From the NCBI GenBank assembly GCA_018303045.1, contig JAGVYX010000036.1:1-25612 (forward strand): 25,612 nt of DNA. The letters are read 5' to 3'. Shown here in pieces: positions 20,422 to 25,612 of this stretch. Within the stretch, counting starts at the first letter, position 1. Each line of letters starts with the position of its first letter. The position numbers were made by a program, and so were the translations under genes. The stretch is from Candidatus Woesearchaeota archaeon (GTDB taxonomy: Archaea; Nanobdellota; Nanobdellia; Woesearchaeales; GW2011-AR9). The notes below the pieces were generated by a model that did no database searches, was not told the DNA's origin, and was given only the letters and a program-made list of their open reading frames with translations.

Positions 20422-20706
20422 CTACTTCTTTCGATATAAAATCGCGCTGATGCTGGCTGAATAGGGGTTAGAGTCGTATTCCTGACGAGAATCAGAGATA
20501 TTCTCGCTGGTGATCTCATAAGCCTCTGCTCTTTTCTCTATAGCAGCCGTTTTTAATTCTTGAAGAGCCAATGCAATTGCCGACTCTATGCTGTGAGTAG
20601 ACATCTGGCTTCTGGTAGAGACCGAAGAAAATCTTTCTCCAGAATATTTCTTCCCTTGCTCATCAACCAAATGCCCTTTTTTTTCATCAAATAGAACTCG
20701 TTTCAT
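20422..20706 (-). CDS. Small unknown protein with a strong ribosome binding site
   Basis: A 94-residue soluble protein that I cannot assign. It has a beta-like N-terminus (MKRVLFDEKKGHLVDEQGKK), a Ser/Thr-rich linker (RFSSVSTRSQMSTHS), a helix (IESAIALALQELKTAAIEKR) and a final strand ending YSASISAILYRKK. The last part vaguely resembles small alpha/beta proteins of the YbjQ/dodecin kind, but not enough to name. GGGGGTGATC stands 5 bases before the ATG on the coding strand, the best match to the 16S anti-Shine-Dalgarno sequence in the window, and decides the start. Confidence 0.7.
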   Translation of the reverse strand: MKRVLFDEKKGHLVDEQGKKYSGERFSSVSTRSQMSTHSIESAIALALQELKTAAIEKRAEAYEITSENISDSRQEYDSNPYSASISAILYRKK

Positions 20707-20814
20707 TATAGATCACCCCCAATGATAAAAACAACTGTTTTGATGCTAATTCTGAAGCTTAGTGTAATAATTTAAATAAATTTAGGTACCATAATTTATA
20801 TAACCTATAATAAT

Positions 20815-21156
20815 CTATAGAAAGCCTTTCGGCCCCATGGTCTTAAGGATATATTTTATCTCAGTTATTGTCTGTTGCTGGTGTTTTTTATCGGACATTC
20901 TTACAAATTTTATTAATGCCTCGATCAGTTCTGGTTTGTTAATGCATTTAATCTTAAATCCATCGGTGATCAAATAAAATCTAAAATTATTATATTTCAA
21001 TTCTTTAATCGCAATACCGCCGATTGTGCCGAGAAGTTTTCCTTTGTTAGGAGAAGTTTCAAGGGATTCCAACAAATCAATGATCTCGTATGATTCTGCC
21101 TTGAACTTCTTTTTGATCTCTTCAAACAATGACCTAACTATTTCAACCTTGGCCAT
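20815..21156 (-). CDS. RelE/ParE-like toxin of a type II toxin-antitoxin pair
   Basis: A 113-residue protein whose core LLGTIGGIAIKELKYNNFRF (40-59) resembles the RelE/ParE pattern of strand-turn-strand ending in a basic, aromatic (Y/F)R(F/V)xY element. It continues into YLITDGFKIKC and a helical tail MSDKKHQQQTITEIKYILKT, comparable to the KK...EI tail of the family. RelE-type toxins cleave mRNA in the ribosome. The gene overlaps the upstream antitoxin-like gene by 19 bases, as toxin-antitoxin pairs commonly do. The assignment is from the pattern and gene order, so moderate. Confidence 0.65.
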   Translation of the reverse strand: MAKVEIVRSLFEEIKKKFKAESYEIIDLLESLETSPNKGKLLGTIGGIAIKELKYNNFRFYLITDGFKIKCINKPELIEALIKFVRMSDKKHQQQTITEIKYILKTMGPKGFL

Positions 21157-21347
21157 TCCTGTTCTAATTCCTTTCTAGCTTCATCTATAGAAATGGTGTT
21201 TTTCGAAGATAGCAGAAATTCGCGCAGTTGTTCTTTTACTGCTAATTCATACATTCGTTTTAAAATATCTTCGTAAGTATCTTCTTTAGTTCCGAACGTT
21301 CCAATTAGTTCTTTAGTTTCTGCACTTACTTGTATTGTTGTGGGCAT
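21138..21347 (-). CDS. Ribbon-helix-helix/VapB-like antitoxin
   Basis: A 69-residue protein. MPTTIQVSAETKELIGTFGT is the typical opening of small ribbon-helix-helix antitoxins (TTIQVSxETKxxL, then a short Gly loop), followed by EDTYEDILKRMYELAV, the helix that usually reads ETYDDIIxRLL. The C-terminal part (NTISIDEARKELEQEWPRL) would be the toxin-binding tail. It is the first gene of the pair and should repress the shared promoter. An operator-like triple repeat lies between its TATA box and its ATG. Confidence 0.75.
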   Translation of the reverse strand: MPTTIQVSAETKELIGTFGTKEDTYEDILKRMYELAVKEQLREFLLSSKNTISIDEARKELEQEWPRLK

Positions 21348-21370
21348 TATAGCCGCTATAGCCGCTATAG
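21348..21370. promoter_or_regulatory. Operator-like CTATAG repeat at the toxin-antitoxin start site
   Basis: The segment reads TATAGCCGCTATAGCCGCTATAG: three TATAG-type half sites on a 9-base period, each CTATAG itself a palindrome. It fills the space between the TATA box and the ATG, covering the predicted transcription start, an ideal place for autorepression by the antitoxin. Confidence 0.6.
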
Positions 21371-21382
21371 TTTATAAATTTT
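21370..21382 (-). promoter_or_regulatory. TATA box of the toxin-antitoxin operon
   Basis: On the minus strand AAAATTTATAAAC carries a TATA box centred about 27 bases before the antitoxin ATG at 21347, predicting a leaderless message. Confidence 0.65.
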
Positions 21383-21394
21383 ATGCTGAATTTT

Positions 21395-22078
21395 CTACAA
21401 AACATCAAACTGGTTAAACAATTCTTCCATGCCTTTTTTATGCCCTGCACCAACTACCGCCAGAATCTTGGCTTCAGGATTCTCTTTTGCCAACCCCACC
21501 AACTTTCGGACCATATAACGGTTTCGGTCTTCCACCAAAGACTTGTAAATAGAGGGATAGCGCTGCTTTAAGGAATTCATCATCGTTTCAATTAATTCAG
21601 CCCGGGGCACTTTCCGTAAATCAAAATTTTCCAAGCTGAATTGTTCCAGTTGTTTTTTAGGCATAACCAAGCTTTTGATCAAATCCCCAACAAATCGTCC
21701 TTTTTCTTTCCAGGTTAAATTCCGGGAAAAATTTTTCAGTGTGATTCTAATCGGCTGATCTATTAAAGCCGTTTTTAGATTATTTTTTCGAGCTAGCTCT
21801 AAAGCTGTTTTCATATCCGAGCCGGGAGCCATCCCTACCATTTTTCCTAATTTTTGCTGCACAAATTGGCCGATTTTGGCAAAGATATAGCCCTTAGCTC
21901 CAATTCTTAAAATTTCAGCCATAGAAACTTTATTTCTCTGATTTTGCATTAAAGCTAAAGCCCGGTCGCGGTCTAATTCCACGGCAATGATTTCCGGGTT
22001 AAAGCTATCCATAGCCTCAGCAATTTCTTTTACGCTTTGCTTGGCAATGTGCGAGGTTCCAATAATTTTTAGGGGCAT
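21395..22078 (-). CDS. TraB/PrgY family protein, short form
   Basis: A 227-residue protein of the TraB/PrgY (Tiki-like) superfamily, putative metal-dependent hydrolases. It has the N-terminal GTSHIAKQS (7-15; H10 and the GTxH element), PEIIAVELDRDRALAL (the conserved E-x-D-R) and the C-terminal AVVGAGHKKGMEEL (with GAGH, the second conserved His). Many archaeal members are about 390 residues with a C-terminal membrane domain. This one stops right after the GAGH motif and has no such domain, so it is probably soluble. PrgY in Enterococcus lowers sex pheromone activity; the archaeal role is unknown. Confidence 0.87.
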   Translation of the reverse strand: MPLKIIGTSHIAKQSVKEIAEAMDSFNPEIIAVELDRDRALALMQNQRNKVSMAEILRIGAKGYIFAKIGQFVQQKLGKMVGMAPGSDMKTALELARKNNLKTALIDQPIRITLKNFSRNLTWKEKGRFVGDLIKSLVMPKKQLEQFSLENFDLRKVPRAELIETMMNSLKQRYPSIYKSLVEDRNRYMVRKLVGLAKENPEAKILAVVGAGHKKGMEELFNQFDVL

Positions 22079-22105
22079 TTTTGGATTTAAAATTTTATAA
22101 GACAG

Positions 22106-22141
22106 ATAAAGTATCTTAATTGATAATAAAGTATCTTAATT
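22106..22141. repeat. 16-bp direct repeat between traB and the PRC-barrel gene
   Basis: ATAAAGTATCTTAATT occurs at 22106-22121 and again at 22126-22141 (20-base period), between the divergent TraB and PRC-barrel genes. Two helical turns apart on the same face, the copies could bind a regulator. Confidence 0.65.
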
Positions 22142-22195
22142 TATACAGAAAACTATTTAAACTTACGCGTGCTAAAGCGGACGAGGTGGGTTTTT

Positions 22196-22486
22196 ATGCT
22201 TAAAATGAAGAAAGTTACGGAAACATACGATTTAAAGGCGTTTACTGATGCCGGAGATTATTTTGGAGATGTGGAAGACAGTATTGTCTCCGGAAACAAG
22301 GTTTTTGGCTGGAAAATTAAAGCTACCAAAAATTCGTTTCTAAGCAAAGTTTTGGGAAGCGCCAGAGGAGTTATCGTGCCGCATCAGTTAACTAAAGCCG
22401 TGGGAGATATTTTAATCATCTCTAAAAGCGCCGTGCCTAGCGGTAGCAGCGCTGATGCTGAAGAAAGTGCGGAAGATCGTGGATGA
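22196..22486 (+). CDS. PRC-barrel domain protein
   Basis: A 96-residue protein whose body MKKVTETYDLKAFTDAGDYF, then GDVEDSI, NKVFGWKIKA and ARGVIVPHQLTKAVGDILII is a PRC-barrel of the archaeal type (RimM-like fold), with the conserved GDYFGxVE and VIVPHQ elements. Such small proteins occur throughout archaea and may bind RNA or ribosomes. I chose the ATG at 22196 because GAGGTGGG lies 5-7 bases upstream, although the frame is open to 22169. The C-terminus (SSADAEESAEDRG) is an acidic disordered tail. Its stop overlaps the ATG of a 31-residue ORF. Confidence 0.88.
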   Translation: MLKMKKVTETYDLKAFTDAGDYFGDVEDSIVSGNKVFGWKIKATKNSFLSKVLGSARGVIVPHQLTKAVGDILIISKSAVPSGSSADAEESAEDRG

Positions 22487-22578
22487 ACTATCATAAATAT
22501 GTTAGAGATTTGATGAATTATCACTATCTTCAGGGTGAAACCGAAGAACTAGATGAATTTGTAGTTATCGCGGCTTAA
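22483..22578 (+). CDS. Putative 31-residue microprotein coupled to the PRC-barrel gene
   Basis: An ORF starting at an ATGA overlap with the PRC-barrel stop. It reads MNYHKYVRDLMNYHYLQGET, then EELDEFVVIAA. The overlap is typical of translationally coupled genes, and the composition (helix, then a short hydrophobic tail) is protein-like, but it is short, so a chance ORF or gene remnant is possible. No family recognised. Confidence 0.4.
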   Translation: MNYHKYVRDLMNYHYLQGETEELDEFVVIAA

Positions 22579-22651
22579 ATTTATGAATGGTTAAATTTAT
22601 TGATTTAACTCCTAGTTTTAGCTTGAAACTGCTTTTTTCGTCAGCTACTTT

Positions 22652-23152
22652 TTAGCATCCTCTTTCTTTTATTGCTTTGTCGCTTGCTTCGAGATCTTTA
22701 ATTTTTTGGTCAACAGTTTCTAGAATTTTTTCCCGAAATGCAGGATTGAACTGAGAGAATATTTGCGCGATGAACCTTACTGCATTTTCTGGTCTTCCAA
22801 CATAGGCATTTGAGCTTCCGAGGGGGTTGTTTGTTCCGCTGGGATTATAGTGATCTGGCGGACAGGTAATTGTTGGCCTGTGAGAATGAAAAGAACTTGT
22901 TCCAGAGAGCGCGTCTGTTCCTCCTGCAGCAGCGATATAAACCAGTGGTCCCTTCATGCGGTCGTATTCTGCCAGGATGTTAATAAGTTTCTCTGGCTGT
23001 TTGTGCGCCGAGACGATGCGTACTTCAGAAGGAATGCCATAAATGCCCAGCGCTTTAATGATTTTATCAACGTGGAACTGGTCGCTTTCAGAACCAGCAA
23101 GGATGACGGCACATCCATTCCCATCTTCAACGAGTTCTTCGAAAGTTTTCAT
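22652..23152 (-). CDS. purE: PurE-like AIR carboxylase/mutase
   Basis: A 166-residue protein of the PurE family, which carries out the carboxylation step of purine synthesis at aminoimidazole ribonucleotide. CAVILAGSESDQFHV (14-28) gives the phosphate-binding GSxSD, and RIVSAHKQPEKL (45-56) the SAHxxP motif. The later loop GGTDALSGTSSFHSHRPTIT resembles the class II/animal PAICS form (SGNTxxPVI-like) rather than the bacterial AAHLPG form. Overall the length fits a single-domain PurE. No other purine gene is in the window. It is a monocistronic-looking gene converging with the small PRC-barrel cluster. Confidence 0.82.
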   Translation of the reverse strand: MKTFEELVEDGNGCAVILAGSESDQFHVDKIIKALGIYGIPSEVRIVSAHKQPEKLINILAEYDRMKGPLVYIAAAGGTDALSGTSSFHSHRPTITCPPDHYNPSGTNNPLGSSNAYVGRPENAVRFIAQIFSQFNPAFREKILETVDQKIKDLEASDKAIKERGC

Positions 23153-23232
23153 TTAAGAGATTGTCCTTGAATAGCTCTTTTTATTAAGATTTGTGTGATC
23201 GAATAGGATAACATTCTAAGGAGGGATTTTTT

Positions 23233-23259
23233 ATGATTTTCTTTTTATCCAACCAATAA
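23233..23259 (+). other. Eight-codon mini-ORF behind a strong Shine-Dalgarno sequence
   Basis: AGGAGGGA (23219-23226) stands 6 bases before an ATG that opens MIFFLSNQ-stop. This lies 55 bases upstream of the 64-residue membrane protein gene, on the same strand, and ahead of that gene's TATA box. It could be a leader peptide or chance. Confidence 0.3.
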
Positions 23260-23283
23260 CCTATGAGTTTATTTAAAGAAATC

Positions 23284-23294
23284 CTTATATAAGA
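23284..23294 (+). promoter_or_regulatory. TATA box of the 64-residue gene
   Basis: CCTTATATAAG is centred about 26 bases before the ATG at 23314, consistent with a leaderless transcript. Confidence 0.7.
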
Positions 23295-23313
23295 TTGCGT
23301 CTCTTTTAATTAA

Positions 23314-23508
23314 ATGATTGATCCTTTTTCTGTTCTGGGAATAGTAGTGATAATTATCCTGGTTCTGTCCTTAGGCCATATTTTCTCTTATGTGTTTAAA
23401 TTTCTCTATTATTTTCTGATCGCCGTCATGGTCTTAGTTTTTTTATTTGGCATTTCCTGGAACGAGTTAGTAGCTATTTTCCAAGGTTTATTATTGTTAG
23501 TATTCTGA
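23314..23508 (+). CDS. Small two-helix membrane protein
   Basis: A 64-residue hydrophobic protein with two predicted helices, about 7-28 (VLGIVVIIILVLSLGHIFSY) and 31-47 (FLYYFLIAVMVLVFLFG), followed by a short amphipathic tail (WNELVAIFQGLLLLVF). Charged residues are scarce. The TATA box position supports the start. Function not recognisable; DPANN genomes hold many such small membrane proteins. Confidence 0.65.
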   Translation: MIDPFSVLGIVVIIILVLSLGHIFSYVFKFLYYFLIAVMVLVFLFGISWNELVAIFQGLLLLVF

Positions 23509-23547
23509 CTAAAATTATTTCTAACGCCACCTTTAAAAGCGAAAAAC

Positions 23548-23865
23548 CTATTTTACGATATATTCTAAAGTCCCCGCGGGGGTAATTCTTGCTGAGATCT
23601 TAAACTGCTGGTCTTCAGGCAGCGTTAACGGTGGCAGTTTAATTTTTGCTCCGGTCATTTGAAAAATAATTGCGTCAATTGATTCTGAAGACAGGTTCAG
23701 GTCTTTAAATGCCGGCATTCCAGAAAAATGATGATAAGCTTTTTGATAAGCAGCATCCTTGGAATCAGCTACGACGATATATATAGCTTGGGCATAATTG
23801 CGTTCATATTCTCCTGGAGTTTCATATTTAAATTTGACCCGCCAAATGCTGTTTTTCTGTTTCAT
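23548..23865 (-). CDS. Unknown 105-residue protein
   Basis: A soluble alpha/beta protein: WRVKFKYETPGEYERNYAQA (8-27), IYIVVADSKDAAYQKAYHHF (28-47), then LPEDQQFKISARITPAGTLE near the end. The strand-helix pattern suggests a small ferredoxin-like or RNA-binding-like fold, but this is a guess. The open frame extends to 23961, but I start at the ATG at 23865 because an excellent TATA element on the minus strand (AAATTATATATAT, 23885-23897) is 25 bases upstream and the extra N-terminus would overlap it. Family unknown. Confidence 0.62.
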   Translation of the reverse strand: MKQKNSIWRVKFKYETPGEYERNYAQAIYIVVADSKDAAYQKAYHHFSGMPAFKDLNLSSESIDAIIFQMTGAKIKLPPLTLPEDQQFKISARITPAGTLEYIVK

Positions 23866-23884
23866 GGATCTAAAGTATTTCAGA

Positions 23885-23897
23885 AATATATATAATT
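23885..23897 (-). promoter_or_regulatory. TATA box deciding the start of the 105-residue gene
   Basis: AAATTATATATAT on the minus strand, centred about 25 bases before the ATG at 23865. It argues against use of the upstream in-frame ATG at 23961. Confidence 0.65.
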
Positions 23898-24001
23898 TAT
23901 GCATGGACTGTTTCTGGGAATCAGGGGTAGACCTGATTTTTCCTTTGTTTAATTTTGTCATTTACTTAATTTTGTCATTTACTTAATTTATCATCAGAAA
24001 A

Positions 24002-24010
24002 CTTATAAAG
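24002..24010 (+). promoter_or_regulatory. TATA box of the RFC small subunit gene
   Basis: CTTATAAAG is centred about 26 bases before the ATG at 24032, consistent with a leaderless message. Confidence 0.65.
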
Positions 24011-24031
24011 TAATAATCATCGCAGTTCTTC

Positions 24032-24988
24032 ATGGACTCCGCCATCTGGACAGAAAAGTATCGGCCAACTGATTTTAAAGAGATTAAAGGCCAGAAAGAA
24101 ATTGTGGAAAAAATAAAAGCCTTTGTGGAATCCAAAAATATGCCACATTTGTTATTTTCCGGGCCGGCTGGAGTAGGCAAGACTACATTATCTTTAGTTA
24201 TTGCCAAGCAGTTATTTGGCGAACATTGGCGGCAGAATACTCTGGAATTGAATGCTTCCGATGAGCGGGGGATTGACATTATCAGGGTTAAAGTAAAAGA
24301 CTTTGCCAGAACTAAGGCTATAGGAAATGTTCCCTTTAAACTAATTTATTTGGATGAATGCGATGCTTTGACTAAAGAGGCTCAGCAGGCGCTGCGCCGA
24401 ACCATGGAGAATTATACCAAAACGGCTCGATTTATTCTTTCGTGCAACTATTCATCCAAGATACTAGATCCGATACAGTCCAGATGCGCGGTGTTTAGAT
24501 TTAAGCCATTAAGCCGAGAAGAAATTTTTGCGGTTATTGAGAATGTTGCTGAAGAAGAAAAATTAGTTATTTCTGAAGAAGTTAAGCAAGCTTTGTTTGA
24601 TGTCTGTAATGGCGATTGCCGGCGATTAGAAAATATTTTGCAAAGCTGCGCGGTATTGAATCAGAAAATTACCCCCGAGGCAGTTTATTCCATGGCTTCG
24701 GTAGCTAAACCGAAAGAAGTCAATGAAGTATTAACTGCGGCAGCTGAAGGCCATTTCCTGGAAGCCAGGAAAAAATTATTAAATTTAATGCTGGATTATG
24801 GGTTGTCAGGATTGGATGTTATCCGGCAGATTCAGAAGGAAATTTGGAATTTAGAGTTAGAAGACCGAAAAAAAGTAGAGCTGGTTGATAAATGCGGAGA
24901 AGTAGAATTCAGAATGGTGGAAGGTTCGGATGAGTACATCCAGTTGGAAAGCTTTTTAGCGTATGCCATGCTGGTCGGAAGGAAATAA
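24032..24988 (+). CDS. rfcS: Replication factor C small subunit (clamp loader)
   Basis: The 318-residue AAA+ subunit of the clamp loader that opens and loads PCNA on primed DNA. The opening WTEKYRPTDFKEIKGQ is diagnostic of RFC small subunits. Motifs in order: Walker A GPAGVGKTT (44-52), Walker B LIYLDECDALT (104-114), sensor 1 ILSCNYSSKI (135-144), the SRC arginine-finger motif QSRCAVFRF (149-157), and sensor 2 GDCRRLENIL in the lid. The C-terminal collar domain follows. Length is normal and no intein is present, though archaeal RFC genes are a frequent intein site. A TATA box decides the ATG. Confidence 0.97.
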   Translation: MDSAIWTEKYRPTDFKEIKGQKEIVEKIKAFVESKNMPHLLFSGPAGVGKTTLSLVIAKQLFGEHWRQNTLELNASDERGIDIIRVKVKDFARTKAIGNVPFKLIYLDECDALTKEAQQALRRTMENYTKTARFILSCNYSSKILDPIQSRCAVFRFKPLSREEIFAVIENVAEEEKLVISEEVKQALFDVCNGDCRRLENILQSCAVLNQKITPEAVYSMASVAKPKEVNEVLTAAAEGHFLEARKKLLNLMLDYGLSGLDVIRQIQKEIWNLELEDRKKVELVDKCGEVEFRMVEGSDEYIQLESFLAYAMLVGRK

Positions 24989-25050
24989 AAATCCCAGGTT
25001 GATACAAACAACCCAACCACCACCCAACAAGGGGCGGGTATCAGAAACAA

Positions 25051-25476
25051 ATGAACTGTAAAACGATAATTCCGGTGTTAGCTTTATTAGCCGCTTGCGG
25101 TAGAGAAGTGAAAACTCCGCCTGCGGAACAACGTAATTATAACCTTCCAGAAGAAGTGCTGGAAAGAACGTTAACTCGTAGTTCTGGTAATGGGGGTATT
25201 TCGGCTTACGAACTGCATGCTAATGGCAGCCATTGGTATGCCGTTTTTGCTATACCTCCGGTAATTCTGGCCTTTTCTGCAGGCAGCCAGACTTCAACAC
25301 CTGCTTATTATCTGGTGGATAATGTAAAAACTACAGGATTAGATTTCCCGGAAAACGACGGGAGTCATTCATTGCTATATTCTTTATTGCTGGGAGAACA
25401 AAGGGCCAGTTTAGATGGAAATAAATCTGATCCCAGAGCTTTAGACTACTGGTTAACTATCATGGAAAGAAAATAA
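25051..25476 (+). CDS. Small secreted lipoprotein, unknown function
   Basis: A 141-residue exported protein. MNCKTIIPVLALLAACG is a signal peptide with a lipobox (LAAC, Cys16). The mature part starts with a polar, Pro/Glu-rich linker (REVKTPPAEQRNYNLPEEVL), then GNGGISAYELHANGSHWYAV, a hydrophobic PPVILAFSAG and a C-terminal domain with NVKTTGLDFPENDGSH. It probably folds as a small beta-rich surface domain. The ATG follows a GC-rich, A-poor leader containing GGGGCGGG, unusual for the region. No family recognised. Confidence 0.7.
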   Translation: MNCKTIIPVLALLAACGREVKTPPAEQRNYNLPEEVLERTLTRSSGNGGISAYELHANGSHWYAVFAIPPVILAFSAGSQTSTPAYYLVDNVKTTGLDFPENDGSHSLLYSLLLGEQRASLDGNKSDPRALDYWLTIMERK

Positions 25477-25612
25477 ATAAGCCTTATCGGTAATTCCCTG
25501 CGGCGCCTAATAGCAGTATCTCCGCTGAGAAATAACTACTTCTAAGTTTTAAGAAAAAAACTTGTGCCAGAAGGCACAAGCGTTGTTCTGGACAGAACAA
25601 CTTTAAGATGAT
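25477..25612. other. End-of-window intergenic region with twin hairpins
   Basis: No reading frame of use is seen. Two back-to-back perfect 8-bp stem-loops stand at 25561-25580 (CTTGTGCC/GGCACAAG, loop AGAA) and 25582-25601 (GTTGTTCT/AGAACAAC, loop GGAC), separated by one base and preceded by an A-rich tract. The window then ends. They could be part of a structured RNA, a terminator pair or a recognition site. Confidence 0.75.

Noticed and set aside
23866..23961. Longer start of the 105-residue gene at 23961.
   Set aside because: The extension would cover a strong TATA element that is correctly placed for the ATG at 23865.
1..25612. CRISPR arrays, tRNA genes and insertion sequences.
   Set aside because: I looked for evenly spaced repeats, tRNA arms and transposase-like ORFs with terminal repeats and saw none; the only mobile element is the intein.

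Overview
The window reads as a piece of an archaeal chromosome, most likely from a small-genome DPANN-type archaeon (Woesearchaeota/Pacearchaeota-like; the lineage is my inference). The archaeal information-processing set is unmistakable: aRF1, aIF5A with a hypusine loop, ribosomal protein L40e, nascent polypeptide-associated complex, Sec61-beta, SecF and SecD, KsgA/Dim1, replication factor C small subunit, a MinD-type ATPase and an archaeal-looking RNase P RNA. Many genes have a TATA box centred about 24-29 bases before the ATG, so leaderless transcription is common. Genes inside operons, or with a real leader, more often carry GAGGTG-like ribosome binding sites. Proteins are short and gene spacing is tight.

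Layout. 1-946: the end of a membrane protein and a thioredoxin reductase lacking about 25 internal residues. 1022-4252: a membrane HELIH metalloprotease-like protein (-), rsmA/ksgA (+) whose 3' end is tandemly duplicated, and a site-2 protease (-). 4314-5196 (-): aIF5A, a 102-residue unknown and L40e. 5254-7671 (-): aRF1, a SprT-like metalloprotease and a 69-residue unknown. 7769-11039 (-): an AK6/Fap7-type kinase and a two-gene ABC-2 exporter. 11187-14411 (+): secF-secD, then two overlapping 4-TM DMT/SMR genes joined at a G8 run. 14498-15654 (+): a Cys-rich lipoprotein abutting a wrecked HicBA toxin-antitoxin locus. 15712-18726 (-): Sec61-beta/NAC, two helical unknowns, MinD and a 4-TM partner. 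18883-19255 (-): RNase P RNA. 19434-25476: a secreted trypsin-like protease, an RHH/RelE-like toxin-antitoxin pair with an operator-like repeat, TraB, a PRC-barrel protein, PurE, a small 2-TM protein, RFC small subunit and a further lipoprotein.

The outstanding feature is in aRF1. A 138-residue mini-intein (6721-7134) is inserted exactly between the Q of the catalytic GGQ motif and the following S. It has Cys1, a SxxH block B, a terminal His-Asn and a +1 Ser, and no room for a homing endonuclease. By hand count it is about 25% GC against about 42-46% in the flanking extein. The peptide-release active site of the cell's class-1 release factor is therefore split until the protein splices, which could couple translation termination to splicing conditions. 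Secondary points of interest are the G8 tract that could fuse the two DMT half-transporters by a -1 frameshift, the PDZ-like domain in SecD, the TrxB deletion, the decayed HicBA locus and the twin hairpins at the window end.

All calls come from reading the sequence. No database search was run, so statements about novelty need checking.
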